From: Pollenia angustigena | Lineage: Eukaryota; Arthropoda; Insecta; Diptera; Polleniidae | Assembly (NCBI GenBank): GCA_930367215.1 | Contig: OV884059.1 | Span: forward strand, 226,361,803 to 226,425,802 | Length of the DNA stretch: 64,000 nt | Direction of reading: 5' to 3' | Part shown: piece by piece, positions 22,391 through 34,058 of the stretch | Numbering within the stretch: the stretch's first letter is position 1 | Layout of the letters: each line of letters opens with the position of its first letter | Translations under genes and position numbers: made by a program | Notes under the pieces: model-generated | Database searches by the model: none | The model's input: the letters and a program-made list of their open reading frames with translations, nothing else | What the model was told of the DNA's origin: nothing

Positions 22391-23475
22391 TTTTTTTTTT
22401 TAAACTTTAAACGTTTATTTAAATCAATCAGCACTTCTTTGAGTGCCTTCTTCAGGGTTTTTTCCTTATTTTAAAAATTTCCAACATGGAGATATCCCAG
22501 AACAAAAAACGCAAGCCGAATGGGAAGACTTCTGCCGGGAGTCCATACCACATACGTCTAATTCGACCGTAATGCGTTGTGCGATATATTGGACAGTCGA
22601 CAACGAACGGATACACCCATCTCAGCGGAACACTTACCGTAGTAATATCGGTAGAACAATGAAGCACAACCCACATTCCAACGACGCTCCAATGAGTCAA
22701 TAGAGATGGATACCCTACAGTCATTTATGAGCTTCAACTCACTCTTTTGCAACCGATCCAGAATCCTCAAGATAGACCTTGAAGACCCTTCCCAGATATG
22801 GGAGTTGTATTCCATGTTCGGTCGGATATAGGCGGTATAAATAGAGAGGAGATCAGACGGAGTGAATAAGTTCTTGTACCGTTTTAAGAAACTAAGACAC
22901 TTGAATGCTTCTTTCGATACTTGGAAAACATGTCGGTTCCATCGAACATCACATTGAATTGTCATGCCCAGAACATCAAGAGTGTCTGATTCTTCTATAG
23001 CTATTAGCTATGCCTTCCATGGATACAGATGACGCTGAATCCACAAGACGTCTGTGGGTCAACATACAAAATTAGGTCTTACGAGCATTAAAATCGACCC
23101 TATTCGCAAGACCCCACTCGAAAATTGTCTTAAGGTCATCACTGAGTGTGTCGTTCATATTCTGTCTCGCAGTTTTAACCTCAGTAAGGCTTGGTCTATG
23201 ATTAAAGGAAAATTAATGACAAATGCTACTGTTATCTGCGAAAGAATTGATAGGAGTGGAAGTTCGACCCAGGGGGTCGGATGGACATTGGCCACCTTCC
23301 AGCAAGAAGGAAAAGCTCCTACCTGCTACGAGTATCTAAATAACGCTGCCAAAGGAAGAGACAACGACAAAGCACACCGTTTCAAGACTACAGCCGTAAC
23401 CCTATCCGACCCCGGGAACTTGTTAATGTTGAGATCTTCAAGGACCTTTTTAGCTGCTAAAAACTAACTTAAAAA
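22391..23475 (-). mobile_element. CR1-like LINE, internally deleted, with poly(A) end
   Basis: Minus-strand pieces: an RT N-terminal part near 23250-23460 (VLEDLNINKFPGSD, VVLKRCALSLSLPLAALF, FPSCWKVANVHPTP), then a jump to INSFADNSSICH (YADD region, altered), then the RT C-terminal part at 22443-22965 (DVRWNRHVFQVSKEAFKCL, YTAYIRPNMEYNSHIWEG, RIRRMWYGLPAEVFP). Palm motifs between NVHPTP and FADN are missing, so there is an internal deletion. Stops are present. The 3' end has a hairpin (22410-22455) and a run of A at 22391-22400. Dead relic. Confidence 0.8.
22410..22455 (-). ncRNA. Degenerate hammerhead-like hairpin in the CR1-like LINE 3' UTR
   Basis: The minus strand reads CTGAAGA, AG, GCACT-CAAAG-AAGTGC, TGATTG. 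The first box and stem II resemble the hairpins at 20425 and 62428, but the GAAA box is degraded to GATT. It is followed by poly(A) and then CCTCAAGCTCGA. It may be only a LINE 3' stem-loop. Confidence 0.35.
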
Positions 23476-23878
23476 AAACAATGCATTATTTCCGAAAGAA
23501 TAATAACGCTTTTATTGGAATCGAAAAGGTAGTTTTAACTGACTTTATAATTATGCATTGATTACCCCGTATATTCACACATTTACAGAACAAGGAATGT
23601 ATTGTTCCTGTTCGTGACAAGTATTCGTGTTTTTTCTTTAAGATATTTTCTTAATACCAATCAGTATTTTTGCTACCTTTTTGTCGCCTACAATTTTTTA
23701 TTATAAAGGATGAATTATTTCATACATTCGCAGGAAATATTCAAATATTTTTTTACAATCCTAGGGCATTATCTGTGTTAAGAGTAATGCATTCTGGAAT
23801 CAAATATTATACCAGATATGTATTAAGTTCTCGGTTCTTATTGATTTCATGTTCCTTCTAAGAATAATATAAACTACT
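23476..23878. other. No gene seen
   Basis: AT-rich spacer between the LINE relic and a MITE. Confidence 0.3.
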
Positions 23879-23882
23879 ATTT

Positions 23883-24142
23883 GAGGCCGTCAGCGCAAAA
23901 GTGGTGTAAGCCTCAATTTTTCATAACCTGACTTATCTACGCCAAACTGATTAAAACTGCGAAAATAAAATAAGAAACTAGCTTATCTCTTGTTTTACCA
24001 ATCACTAACAGAAAGCGTTGCAAAAGTTTGTGTTGCATTTATTTATTTTATCTCTACTTATTATAATACAAAAGTAGCCATAAGCCACACAAATATGAAA
24101 TAAATGTAATGTGGCTTACACCACTTTTGAGCTGACGGCCTC
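23883..24142. mobile_element. GAGGCCGTCAGC MITE with ATTT flanks
   Basis: GAGGCCGTCAGCGCAAAAGT (23883) pairs with its inverse ending GACGGCCTC (24142). The TIR is 30 bp with one mismatch. ATTT flanks both sides (23879-23882, 24143-24146). 260 bp, non-coding. Confidence 0.82.
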
Positions 24143-24146
24143 ATTT

Positions 24147-26677
24147 GGGGAATGAAAGTTTTCAGTTTGGAAATACGACTCAAAAATATCTGAAAACCCT
24201 GGCTCAGATAAAAATAATCAATTTTATTTAGACACGAACAATTTAGGGGAACAGATAACTTGTGCGACGTTACAGCATTCAAAATGTTTATTTTGTGGTA
24301 TTTGAAAGTAGTTCTATGCAATTAAGAGATATTCTTAAATCGGAAAATTAATAAAAAAAATTGTGCCTCCCGAATTTCAATATGCACCCCGTTTTAAAAA
24401 CAATTTGTTAAAATTATTTAAATGGGAATATTTTACTCCTTAAATTTTAGTTTATAATTATGTATTTAAAACAATAAAAACTTATTTCGCATTAGTATAT
24501 TCAAGATTTAGCAATTGTAACAATAGCAACAAAGTATAATTTCTTTGTCAACTTCATATTAATAATTTATTTAATAATTTGACTTGATGGAAATCAAAGG
24601 GGGTAATTTTTTAATCAAGGTTAAGTATTCATTTCATTTTATACGGACAATTTGATTCAATTCAATTTAACGGATAAACAACCATTTGAATTAAACACGA
24701 GATTTCAGTTGTTATTTTCCGAAAATAAAATAGAAAATTAAGGCACTTAAAACTACTATAACTGACCATAGCAATGCAAATGTTATTTAAATTTATTTCA
24801 TATGCAAATTGAATCAAATGTACCTAAAAAAATAATCTAAAACAATGATAAGTTATTTGAAAATATAACAATAATGATTATCATAATAGATGGTTATAAC
24901 ACCCTCTGGAGAAGATGATAATGATGACTGATATGATAATGTGACAACAAGAAGCCCCCAAAGACTGGCTTAGTAACAGCCAAAGAGAAAACACCACCAA
25001 TAGAATAACCTCATGAAGCACTTAAATCAAATCAAATCCTCATGGTGCAAACATTTGTGTAAAAGTAACATGACTTCCAATTACGATTGTGATCATTATT
25101 TTATATGGAAGATATAAACATACCCAGTTAGCATTTGCAAGATCATTTATTTTAAAATTACTAAACTGACACTTTTTCGAGTACTTTTGATGACTAAAAA
25201 CTAGATGTGCAGCGAATATTCGGTTTCTATTCATATTTGCAAACTATTCGCTTATTTTTGCTATTTTCATACCCACTCACACTCGCCAAAATACGTGAGA
25301 ATATTTAAAACAAATATCTAAGTCTGAGTTCATACGGCTCATGTCTTACACTGCTTTACAAATTTTTAGTTTGGAGAAGTACCAAGAACGTCACATGCCT
25401 AGATAAGTTAATTGGAACCTCCTGAACACGAAAAACGCTGTAATTTTTTTCCTAAGTACCGTTTTTTAGATAACGGTACTTTTGTGTTTTTCGGTGTATG
25501 GTCCCACTCAAACCCTTGTGGAGCTCAACCGATCGAAATAAATGGCACATCGTTGGAAAGGTAATGGAATGCTTTGTTATTAATTCCATCGTTTAGCTTC
25601 GTTTGTCAATTAAGATGTTTGTGTGTTTGGTCCGACAATGATTGTTTTGGCAAAAAAAAAAAAAAAAAAATACAAACAAAACAGCCAGAAATCAAGCAAT
25701 TATTACTCATGTAGGCATTCAGCAGTTACTATGTAGTACAAGAAAAAAAAATTGAAATGAAACTAAACGCACATATGTATGTAGGTACAAACAATTTCCA
25801 GAAGACTTTTTTATCATCTTAAAAAGTACAGTAGTTCTGTATGTAGGTACAATGTATTCTTGTTATTGTTGTTTTTATTGTTGTTAATTTTAACAAAGTG
25901 TCTCATCGAGTGGTTTATTGTTGTTATTGTTATAAATGTTAACAAAGCATCGTCTCATCGAGTGGACAATGACTACTTGAATGCAAAAGTACAAGAATGT
26001 GTTCTTTTGAATTTACACAATTGTGTTATATTGCGTGCGTAACAAAAAATGCAAACAAAGCACTTTCAATAAAAAACGAACACATGCAAAAATCAAGTGT
26101 GTACGAAACGATGTAAAAATTATCAACGTTAAACTTTGTTTTGCAGGCAAAGAGTGAATGTAAATTTGAGCGTATGAATAAATCAAGAAAAAATAGTGAT
26201 TTTGCAGTTCTCTGTTACATATCAGAGATCAGCAATGAATCGTTTTTTTGCTGCTCATACTGACTCATGCAATTGTAAGTATAAGTGCGTAGAAATCATT
26301 TCAACTTAACTACTCTGATTCGCTCATACTCACAAGAGAAATATTTATGAGTGCGACGTCGACATTATACGCATACTCATAAACAAGTATGGGCACCACT
26401 ACATTGAAAGCTTTGCATGTGTGGCATTGTATTGGTTTGTTTACGTTTGCATTTGTTGGTTTTATGCTCTTTTTCTCTTTGTTTTTTGTGTATGTATACA
26501 CATCGTTCGCTCTTTTAGCATTTTGATTTTGCATTTGCCCATAGCTGCTCATAAATGACCTTAGCTTGATTTATAATTTCAAGAAAATACTTACAATACT
26601 CACAATGATTCAAATCATTTAGCTCATCCATTTACCGTTTTACTACAACAGAGAAAACACACGACTTAATAATCAGC
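24147..26677. other. Long AT-rich stretch, no gene seen
   Basis: Contains a two-copy tandem duplication around TCTCATCGAGTGG (25860-25965, unit about 55 bp) and an A run at 25652-25671. No conserved frame or TIR pair was found. Confidence 0.35.
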
Positions 26678-26783
26678 GCTGCCAGATAAATTTGCCGAAA
26701 AATCGTCCACTTCATACATGTAACTTAAGTAAACTGTAATTGCCAAATCGTCACTTTGCTATTTCGGGGACAAATCTGGCAGC
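26678..26783. mobile_element. Small foldback with GCTGCCAGAT arms
   Basis: GCTGCCAGATAAATTTG (26678) faces CAAATCTGGCAGC (26782). GCTGCCAG ends are common on fly non-autonomous elements. No TSD resolved. Confidence 0.45.
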
Positions 26784-27109
26784 CTCGCATTTTTTTTTAC
26801 TGTTAGGACCAGCACTCAGGGGATGACCCCTACTAATGCATTGCATTGTGTTGGAACTAGACAAAAGACGAAAAATGTATATGGCGGTTTAATAAAATTC
26901 TTAAATTAATTAAAATTGTTCGTCTTTTGTGAATACATAAAATCAAAAGTTGTTAACAGATTGTAATCATTTATAGCTTGTTTTGTTTGCAATGTAGTTT
27001 TTTATATGACTATATAAAATTATAAGCATAGCTGCAATTCAATTTTTTATGAATTTTAAAAAACAAAAGTTCCGAAATTTTAATAAAAAAATTATTTTTT
27101 TTTCCAGAA

Positions 27110-27490
27110 AAAAAATTATGTTTCTAAAACGCATATAAGAAAAACGTTTTACCTTTCTTAAAGTAAATTTCATTACGGAATTTCGTTTTTTTTTAGTTTT
27201 TCAACAAGCTAAAGCGTTTTTGAGTTACGCGAACATATGTTGTGCAACCTCCTTAACTTTCGAAATAACGGTATATCTCGAAAACCAAAGCCAACATAAA
27301 GAAAAAAGTTTCAACTTCTTAAAGTAAATTTTATTGCGGAATTTCGGTTTTTTTTAGGTTTTTCTATAAGCTAAAGCGTTTTTGAGTTGCGCGCACATAT
27401 GTTGTGCCTAATTTTCGAAATAACGGTATATCTCGAAAACCAAAGTTAACCTAAAAAAAACGGCTAGCACCACTGGATTCAGCGACCCCG
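27110..27490 (+). repeat. Tandemly duplicated repeat also found inverted at 44.5 kb
   Basis: Two units, about 161 bp apart, each run CTTAAAGTAAATTT, GGAATTTCG, AAGCTAAAGCGTTTTTGAGT, ACATATGTTGTG, CGGTATATCTCGAAAACCAA. The tail GGCTAGCACCACTGGATTCA is shared in inverse at about 44540-44565. Possibly Helitron-derived. Confidence 0.65.
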
Positions 27491-28013
27491 ACCAGCAAAT
27501 ACTTTAATCTATCTATACAATATATAATTTCTTAGTATGTCAGGATGTTTGCATGTATGTCCTATTCTTTCCGCAACTTTCTGAAGCCATCTGATGACAT
27601 AGGAAGCTGAAATTTGGCACACTTGAAGTACTTTCTCTGCGGAAGATCGTAACGAAGCCATATTTTTGATTTTCGGCTTTTCAACTAGTATAACTATAAA
27701 GATCTGATAGAAAAGATGTTTTTTTTTTTATAAAATGGGGAACTTTGGGCCCCACCCGGCACGGCTAGGCACCGTCGGATTGACCTGAAAAATTAGGTCA
27801 TGATTTCTTACACCAAACCTCATATTTTGAGCAGCGCAAACAATTATATTAAAAAAAAAAAATCCAATACAAGATGCCCCCAGTCTAGTGTATATATATT
27901 TTTTTAATTCCCTAAGTTTTTTGCAGGTTAAGATTATTTGAATCGCTCAGAAAAGTCGAAAAAGGCATGTATATAAATAATAATTTGTTCTCATTAAATG
28001 CGTGTTGGAACAC
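27491..28013 (+). repeat. Helitron-like 5' segment
   Basis: TCTATCTATACAATATATAA followed by TTGCATGTATGTCC, CGCAACTTTCTGAAGCCATC and AGCTGAAATTTGGCACACTT is the style of insect Helitron 5' regions. No terminus was confirmed. Confidence 0.4.
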
Positions 28014-28127
28014 TAAAGGGTGTCTCAGTAAGAGTGCGCTTTTTAAATTAAGTGTCTTCTTTTTGTGCAAGTGGCAATTCTGATATTTGGCAGTTATCCC
28101 ATATGTTTATTTCGAATATTAAAAAAA

Positions 28128-28689
28128 ATGGAGCGCTTTACAAAAGAACAACGCGTTAAAACTGTAAAAACTTATTACAATGGTGCAAAGTGAAGTCAAT
28201 GCCAATTTTTCAAAAAAAAAGTCATCTCCGATCAAGTGAATACCATCTGATTGGCTTCGTGAGAACACAAAATTGTCAATATTTGGGGCACAAAAAATCC
28301 TCGTGCAATCCATGAAGTCAATATCTTGGTCAGGCGGCTTGATTGGACCTTTCTTATTTGAAGACAAGGCCGAAATTGTAGTTACAGTGAAAGACATTTG
28401 TTACAGGAACATGATAACGGAGTTCTTGTGGCCTCAAATGGACGGCATGGATCTAAATGAAATATGGTATCAGCAAGATGGCGCCACCTGCCACACATTG
28501 CATGAAACAATCGATTTATTGCAGCAACATTTCGCAGAACAAAATATCTCAAGAAATTCTGATGTCCACCGTCCACCAAGATCATGCGATTTCACGCCGT
28601 GCACTGTTTTTCCTTTGGGGTTTTGTGAAATCTCGGGTTTATGCGACACATATCTCAAAAAAGTCATGGAAAATATCATGAAAAAGTAA
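28128..28689 (+). pseudogene. Mariner-type transposase relic
   Basis: The frame opens MERFTKEQRVKTVKTYYNGA at 28128 and then shifts. Later parts read SWSGGLIGPFLFED, ICYRNMITEFLWPQMDGMDL, WYQQDGATCHTLHETIDLL (second Asp) and HRPPRSCDFTP (third Asp). The middle is deleted and there is a stop after NGAK. Same family as the relic at 34.5 kb, and related to the copy at 5.9 kb. Confidence 0.85.
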
Positions 28690-28973
28690 TGGCCCGGCAT
28701 CAGAGCCGTGGGGGCCATCTGACGAATATTTAAGTCCATGCTTAATCGGAAAATGTCTTATTTATAATCCAATAAAAAACAGCTAAATATTTCAAAAAAT
28801 ACGTGTTTTATTTTAAAATGAAAACGAAAGAGCATTCTAACCAGTGTTGCCGAGAAAGATACATTTTAGTTTCCAAAAAGATAAAATTTTTCCCAAAAAG
28901 ATACATTTTGGAAAAAAAATTTAGTTCAATTTTTAACGTTTAACATTTATTAACATTACATTTTTATTTCATA

Positions 28974-29462
28974 CTAGCATATACCCGCTACTTCGCCAAA
29001 GTTTATTTTTCTAGGTTTAAGCTTGATTAAATTCTAGTATTTAGCCTGCTACTTTAGTATTACCAAGAAGCTAGAGAAAACTATAAAATTTCCCGTATTT
29101 CCTTTTTTGGGTACTATATTTTTCCCCCATTAAAGTATCAAAAATTTCAGTATTGTAGTGGCAGCCCATAATTTAGTACGAATATGTCAATGAATGGAGA
29201 AAAATGTTTTGTAAAAATAAGTACCAAAAAAGTTACGATTTAACTTTAAATGTTCGAATTTCGAAAAAGTACCAAATTTGTTTTCGTATTTTTTTGATAA
29301 GTATCGAATGTGGTATAAATTTTGTTTCTATGTTTATTGGTTTAAAAGATAAATGGGGTGTCAAAAAAGTTCCAAAATTCAGGTTTTACCCGTTTACTCC
29401 CTAAAAAGGCCGAATTTCAAAAAAGTACCAGACACCTGTCGGCTTGTTTTTCTAAAGAACAA
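28974..29462 (-). mobile_element. Helitron 3' fragment nested in the hAT-like element
   Basis: On the minus strand this matches the 3' half of the Helitron at 56887-57801: shared CTAG terminus, ACCCGCTACTTCG, a TTTATTTTTCTAGG block, TACTATATTTTTCCCCCATT, and CCAGACACCTGTC. Similarity ends at AAGTATTAC (about 29472). The 5' end is lost. Confidence 0.75.
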
Positions 29463-29697
29463 CAATAAGTATTACATTTTTTTTGTATCAAAGTAATTTT
29501 TGGGAATACAAAATTTTAATTTAAAAGATTTTGTTATTCCTGCTTAATTCCCAGTTTTTATTCTTGGAAAAAACACTGAAATTTATTGTTGATGGGATAA
29601 GCTATTCCTATGCGCATTTCACTGGCCAGATCGTAAGGAAACTTCATCAAAAGATTTTAGAAAAACTAAAGAAGTTAAACCAAATAAAACTGTTAAA

Positions 29698-30148
29698 GGT
29701 GTTATGATACTTGCTATTTTTTTGTATTGGATTTTTTTAGGATTGACTGAATGAAACAACAAATGCGAGAAAGAACAAGAAATACAATTTGATAAAATGT
29801 AAACAAAACAAACAATACTGCCCACGTTTTTTTCCCCAAAAAAAACCGTCATAAAAGCTAAAAATCGCAAAAAAAAAAGTTAAAACCCGTTTCTTTCGAT
29901 CAAAAACTAAAAAAATTGGCAACAGTGCTAACAATTAATCTGGAAATGTCAATTTTAAGTTAAAAAATTTTATATTTTTTTTGACAGTCTTAGATTATTT
30001 ATCGATAACACATGTATATTTGTTTGACATTTCAAGATTTTTTATGATATAATCATACTCTTTACACTTAGTCAGTTTTCCTATGCAAATATTCTTGCAC
30101 TGTTCTCCAATACAGAAAAAATACAAAAAATAGCAAGTATCATAACAG
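29698..30148. mobile_element. TIR MITE nested in the hAT-like element
   Basis: GTGTTATGATACTTGCTATT at about 29700 has its inverted partner ending GTATCATAAC at about 30148, continued inward by TTTTTGTATTGGA. No clean TSD seen and no coding content. Confidence 0.6.
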
Positions 30149-30598
30149 CTTAAGCGTTTAAGAATTAAATGCAACCGTTCTACTTGTAAAAATATCAGTG
30201 GGGAATGTAAGAAAAGATAAACTCACTGTTTATTGTTGATGTTTTTGTTTAAATTTTGATGCTGCTATTGTATAAGTATTGAGTCGGTTACAATGATCAG
30301 TATTTATAAGTTTTAGTACATTTTGCATACAGATTTAAAAGATACGAAAAATGTGAGGATTATACATGGCACGTGAAGCCATCAAAAGATACGAAAAATG
30401 TATCTTTCGTATCCTAATGGCAACACTGATTCTTACTGAGACACTCTTTACTAATTTACATACATACCAAGTAAAATAAAATTACCATTTACATATGTGT
30501 ATGATAAAATATTAAAACAATTTTAAACAAATGACTTTCAGTAGATTTGACCCTTCTAAAAAATCAAAAACTGTTTTTATACCCACCTTCCTCATCTA

Positions 30599-31003
30599 CA
30601 GTGTTGCCAATTTCGCCATTGAATTGCTAGATTTAGCAATTCAAATATTAATTTAGCCATAAGACGTATTTATTTAGCAAAATTTTCTATAAGTTTTGGA
30701 CAAAAAAGTTTAAGCGATGGCTCATATTCTTTTTATAAAAATTGTATTAGTTCGAAGAAAATCATCTTATATGTTAAATTTTAATAGAATTTTTTAGCTT
30801 GATTAATATTAATACATTAACGGCCATTTTCACCAAGTTCGGTTAAAACTAGCTTTCAATTGAAGTTCCGGTTACCAATATGTTTTGACAGCTATAACCG
30901 ATAGTTAATTATAACCGAACTTGGTGAAAATGGCCGTAAATGTACTTAGTCATTTTCTGTTTAAAATTTTAACATTTTTGGTCATGAAAAGTTAACAACA
31001 CTG
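30599..31003. mobile_element. Second CAGTGTTG hAT-like element, carrying a MITE
   Basis: Ends CAGTGTTGCC (30599) and CAACACTG (31003). Flanks CTCATCTA and CTTATTTA match at 6 of 8. Same terminus as the element at 28842. A 116-bp MITE lies inside. Confidence 0.6.
30821..30936. mobile_element. PIF/Harbinger-type MITE with TAA TSD
   Basis: CGGCCATTTTCACCAAGTTC (30821) and its inverse (to 30936), continued by GGTTA. TAA flanks both sides (30818-30820, 30937-30939). 116 bp. Confidence 0.82.
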
Positions 31004-31360
31004 CTTATTTACTTAATATGAGAAGATTTATTCTGTCTTACTGCCGAGCGCAAAATTCGTTTGTTAAACTTACATCTAAATGTAAAAATGTTTAGTACTA
31101 AAAATTAAAATAATAGTTGTTGCATGAAACGTTCATTAAGTTAAATAATTTTAAGTCGCACGCATTTCAATAACAATGATGTTTTTAGTTTGTAAAAAAA
31201 AATGTTTTTGATTTCAATTCAATTCAATTTTTTTAAGTACAAACTAAACTACTAAGGGCTAATAAATCATTGATGGTTTAAACGCTGGTTTAGTTGAACT
31301 AAACTTGAATTTATATGTAGTTTAAACTCAACAACTATAAACCAGTGTCCCATATATTAT

Positions 31361-31635
31361 GGCCATAAATTTGTAAAACGCAAACGCAATGCCAAAAATA
31401 ACATTGAAAGCGAAAACAACGTCAAAAATTTGTCAACATTTTGTTGTTGCTTTCTACAGAAATACATATTGCGTTTTAAAATTATCAACGCCACAAGATA
31501 TGCAGCGTTTAAAATTTAAAAATTTAATATACATTTCTATAGAAAACAACAACAAAATTATGAAATATTTTCGATTTTGTTTTTGCTTTCAATATTAGTT
31601 TTGGCGTTGCGTTTGCGTTTTACAAATTTAGGGCC
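31361..31635. mobile_element. GGCC-ended MITE with TAT TSD
   Basis: GGCCATAAATTTGTAAAACG (31361) and its inverse ending GGGCC (31635), continued by CAAACGCAA.GCCAAAA. TAT flanks both sides. 275 bp. Confidence 0.75.
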
Positions 31636-32586
31636 TATATGTTGTTAAAAAAAATAACATGTGACAGCACTACGATAAATCTTATCAAATTCATATGGTC
31701 TGTATTGGTAGTTTAAACGCCCAATTTTGTGCGTATTAAGATGGTTTATATTTTTTAATGATTTAAAGATTTGTTGGCATACACACACATTTTAAACCAA
31801 AAAGTGAGTTTAACTTGCTTTGATTTTTTAACCCTAATCCTGAAGGTGTTTACCGAAATGCTAGATGATAAAACTATCAACGATTTTGAAATTATCGGTT
31901 GGGGCCGATTACAAAGATTGTGTTGGGAGATACAAATCACATTTTACTTAACAATTTAAGTCATAGAGAACGTGAGCCTTTGTCAATATTACTCTGTAGT
32001 CCATGCAATAAAACTTAATGAAATACATGTGAGTAAGTAGTATGTTTAAATCTGTTTAATCATTTGTAATTTAAAAACGCACGCAAATCAATTACAATGT
32101 TCATTTGAATTTGTAAACAAAACATGATTTTTGATTTAAATTTTTAACAGACTTAATTAAAATAATAAGCAATTAAAGTCTTAAAAATTATTTTAAACTA
32201 CATAAAAATAATTACGAGACTAAATTGAATTTCGTAGCAATATAATTTAAAGATGACTTTTTACCTCCCAAACTCTTTTTATGTGTGGTAAACATTTTTT
32301 CATGGTTTTGTGGCAAACTTTTAATTTACCATTAGCGTGATTGTAATTTTTTTACTCTTGCGCACAAATTTACAGTCATTAGTTAGCTAAAAACAATAGT
32401 TTAACCATGTACATAAATCCATCTTTTTGTTAAACCATAAAATTATATTGGTAAACTAAAGGTTACACTTTATTTACATGAGGGCTTTTACGACGTCGTT
32501 TTTTCTTGATTTCCTTTTGAAGCAACTTCCAAAATTCCCTCTGCGTTTATAAGATGATTTTTTGTTGCATGTCTTTTTTTTATTTA
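31636..32586. other. No gene seen
   Basis: AT-rich DNA. The overlapping frames on opposite strands at 31755-31959 have no recognisable domain. Confidence 0.3.
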
Positions 32587-32691
32587 TAGTAAGGCCTTTA
32601 TTATCCGCATTTCGATTAACCGGCCGCATCAATTAACCGACATTACCTCTGTTATCCGAAATTATAAACAAATTATCCTTTTTTCGTTTAC

Positions 32692-33211
32692 CCTGCCTTT
32701 ACACATGCAAGTAGTTACTTGCAAGTAGGCTATACGTATTAACATCGAAAATGGCGACGAAATAGTCGAATGTCATACAAGTTGCATGAATGTTTACACA
32801 GTCAAGTGAAAGTTCCTTATTAATCAGAGTTACCAAGTGCGAAACAGTGCTTCATTTGTAAATAAACATTTGGCATTAATAATTATTATTACTTTTTAAA
32901 ATTAGATTGATGTTTAAAAATTAAATTAATTGTCTTCTTTATGTATATATGCAAAAAATCAAAAAATATTTTTAAATATACTTTAAAAAAGTTAAATCTA
33001 TAATTATTATTTCCGCAATCAAGTAACTTTGGCAACACTGTTTATGTTTTTGACATTAACTTGCTGCAAGTGTCAAAAATCACTGTCTTCAGAAATTTCT
33101 TGCAAGTTGAGCTGCAAGTTGTCTGCAAGTACGAAAAATGTAATGGTGTTAGTAAAAAAGTGTGAGTGTATTGAGTTTTTCGAACTTGTACTTGCATGTG
33201 TAAAGGCCAGG
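32692..33211. mobile_element. TTAC-flanked TIR MITE
   Basis: CCTGCCTTTACACATGCAAG (32692) pairs with its inverse ending AAAGGCCAGG (33211). TTAC on both sides (32688-32691, 33212-33215). Many internal GCAAGTA/TACTTGC motifs. The TIR resembles the TTAA element at 4297 (CCTGGCGTTTACA). Confidence 0.78.
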
Positions 33212-33374
33212 TTACTTTTGAACAATCAAAAAAAAATTTAAGTAAACAAAGAAAGAGAATTTCCCAACGTACTAGAAACATGTGCTGCCAAAATTACTTT
33301 TTTCCTCATATTTAAATATTGACATAATACATTTTATAATATAAATTTAAATATTAATCGAATGTGTATTCTAA

Positions 33375-33593
33375 GGCCCGTTTTCACAAATTACTGATAT
33401 TTAAAAGTAAACTTTAAACGGCCTTATAAAAAGTGTTCCATTATTAAAACTTTACTTTAACCTAAAGTCAGCAATAAAGTAAATTAAGGTTCATCCCACC
33501 TGGTAGGTTAAAGTCAAGTTGTAATAATGGAACACTTTTTATACGGCCGATAATATCCTACCTGTAGCTATCAGTAAGTTGTGAAAACGGGCC
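33375..33593. mobile_element. PIF/Harbinger-type MITE with TAA TSD inside a foldback
   Basis: GGCCCGTTTTCACAA (33375) pairs with TTGTGAAAACGGGCC (33593). TAA flanks both sides (33372-33374, 33594-33596). It splits the left arm of a larger hairpin: TTAATCGAATGTGTATTC before and TCAAATTAC after it are reunited inverted at 33690-33727. Confidence 0.85.
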
Positions 33594-34058
33594 TAAGTCA
33601 AATTACAATTCATAAAGCTTTTATACTTTAATAGTATTGTTCCTTCAATATTTTCCAGGAATATTTTCTATTAAAGAATGAAAGCTTTATAAAATACAAT
33701 TTGACTTAGAATATACATTCGATTAATATGAATATTTATATAATAAATGCTACACAAAATTAGAAATAAATTCACAGATTCTATTTGAATACATTTTATA
33801 TTTATATTAAATAAGAAACACACAAAAAAAAATTAATAATCAAGAATGCTCGTCTGTTATCGATAATCGAGGTCTCACTGTATTTTCAACCTCACACTTC
33901 AAAGTAGGAAAAAGAATAAAACGTAACAAGAAAAAGTTTAAAGAGAAATATAGAAAACGACATGAATAACATAAACCAAGTATTTTTGTTTACCCCTCTT
34001 TCTTCTCTACACCGACAAAAAGAGACGTCGTAAAAGCACTCATGTAAATTGAGTGTTA

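Larger units (their letters stand above)
28842..30428. mobile_element. hAT-like element inserted in the mariner 3' TIR
   Basis: The ends CAGTGTTGCC (28842) and GGCAACACTG (30428) are inverted repeats, continued by AAAGATACATTTT inside each end. Flanking 8-mers ATTCTAAC (28834-28841) and ATTCTTAC (30429-30436) differ at one base. An 8-bp TSD with a CAGNG-type end fits hAT. No transposase is visible; the interior is filled by later insertions. Confidence 0.82.
28016..30448 (+). mobile_element. Mariner-type transposon split near its 3' end by a hAT-like insertion
   Basis: The left end AAGGGTGTCTCAGTAAGAGT at 28016 pairs with the right end at 30429-30448 (18 of 20 positions). Both are flanked by TA (28014-28015, 30449-30450). 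The 1.6-kb insertion at 28842-30428 sits inside the right TIR. Without it and its TSD the element is about 0.84 kb, so it too was internally deleted. Confidence 0.88.
32587..33880. mobile_element. Tigger/pogo-like non-autonomous element hosting two other elements
   Basis: The right end, read inward, is CAGTGAGACCTCGATTATC. The left end is TAGTAAGGCCTTTATTATCC. TA flanks both sides (32585-32586, 33881-33882). The CAGT.AGACCTCGATTATC form is typical of Tigger/pogo termini. No transposase; the inside is taken by elements at 32692 and 33375. Confidence 0.7.

Noticed and set aside
23054..23467. 137-residue plus-strand frame
   Set aside because: Antisense shadow of the CR1-like LINE relic on the minus strand.
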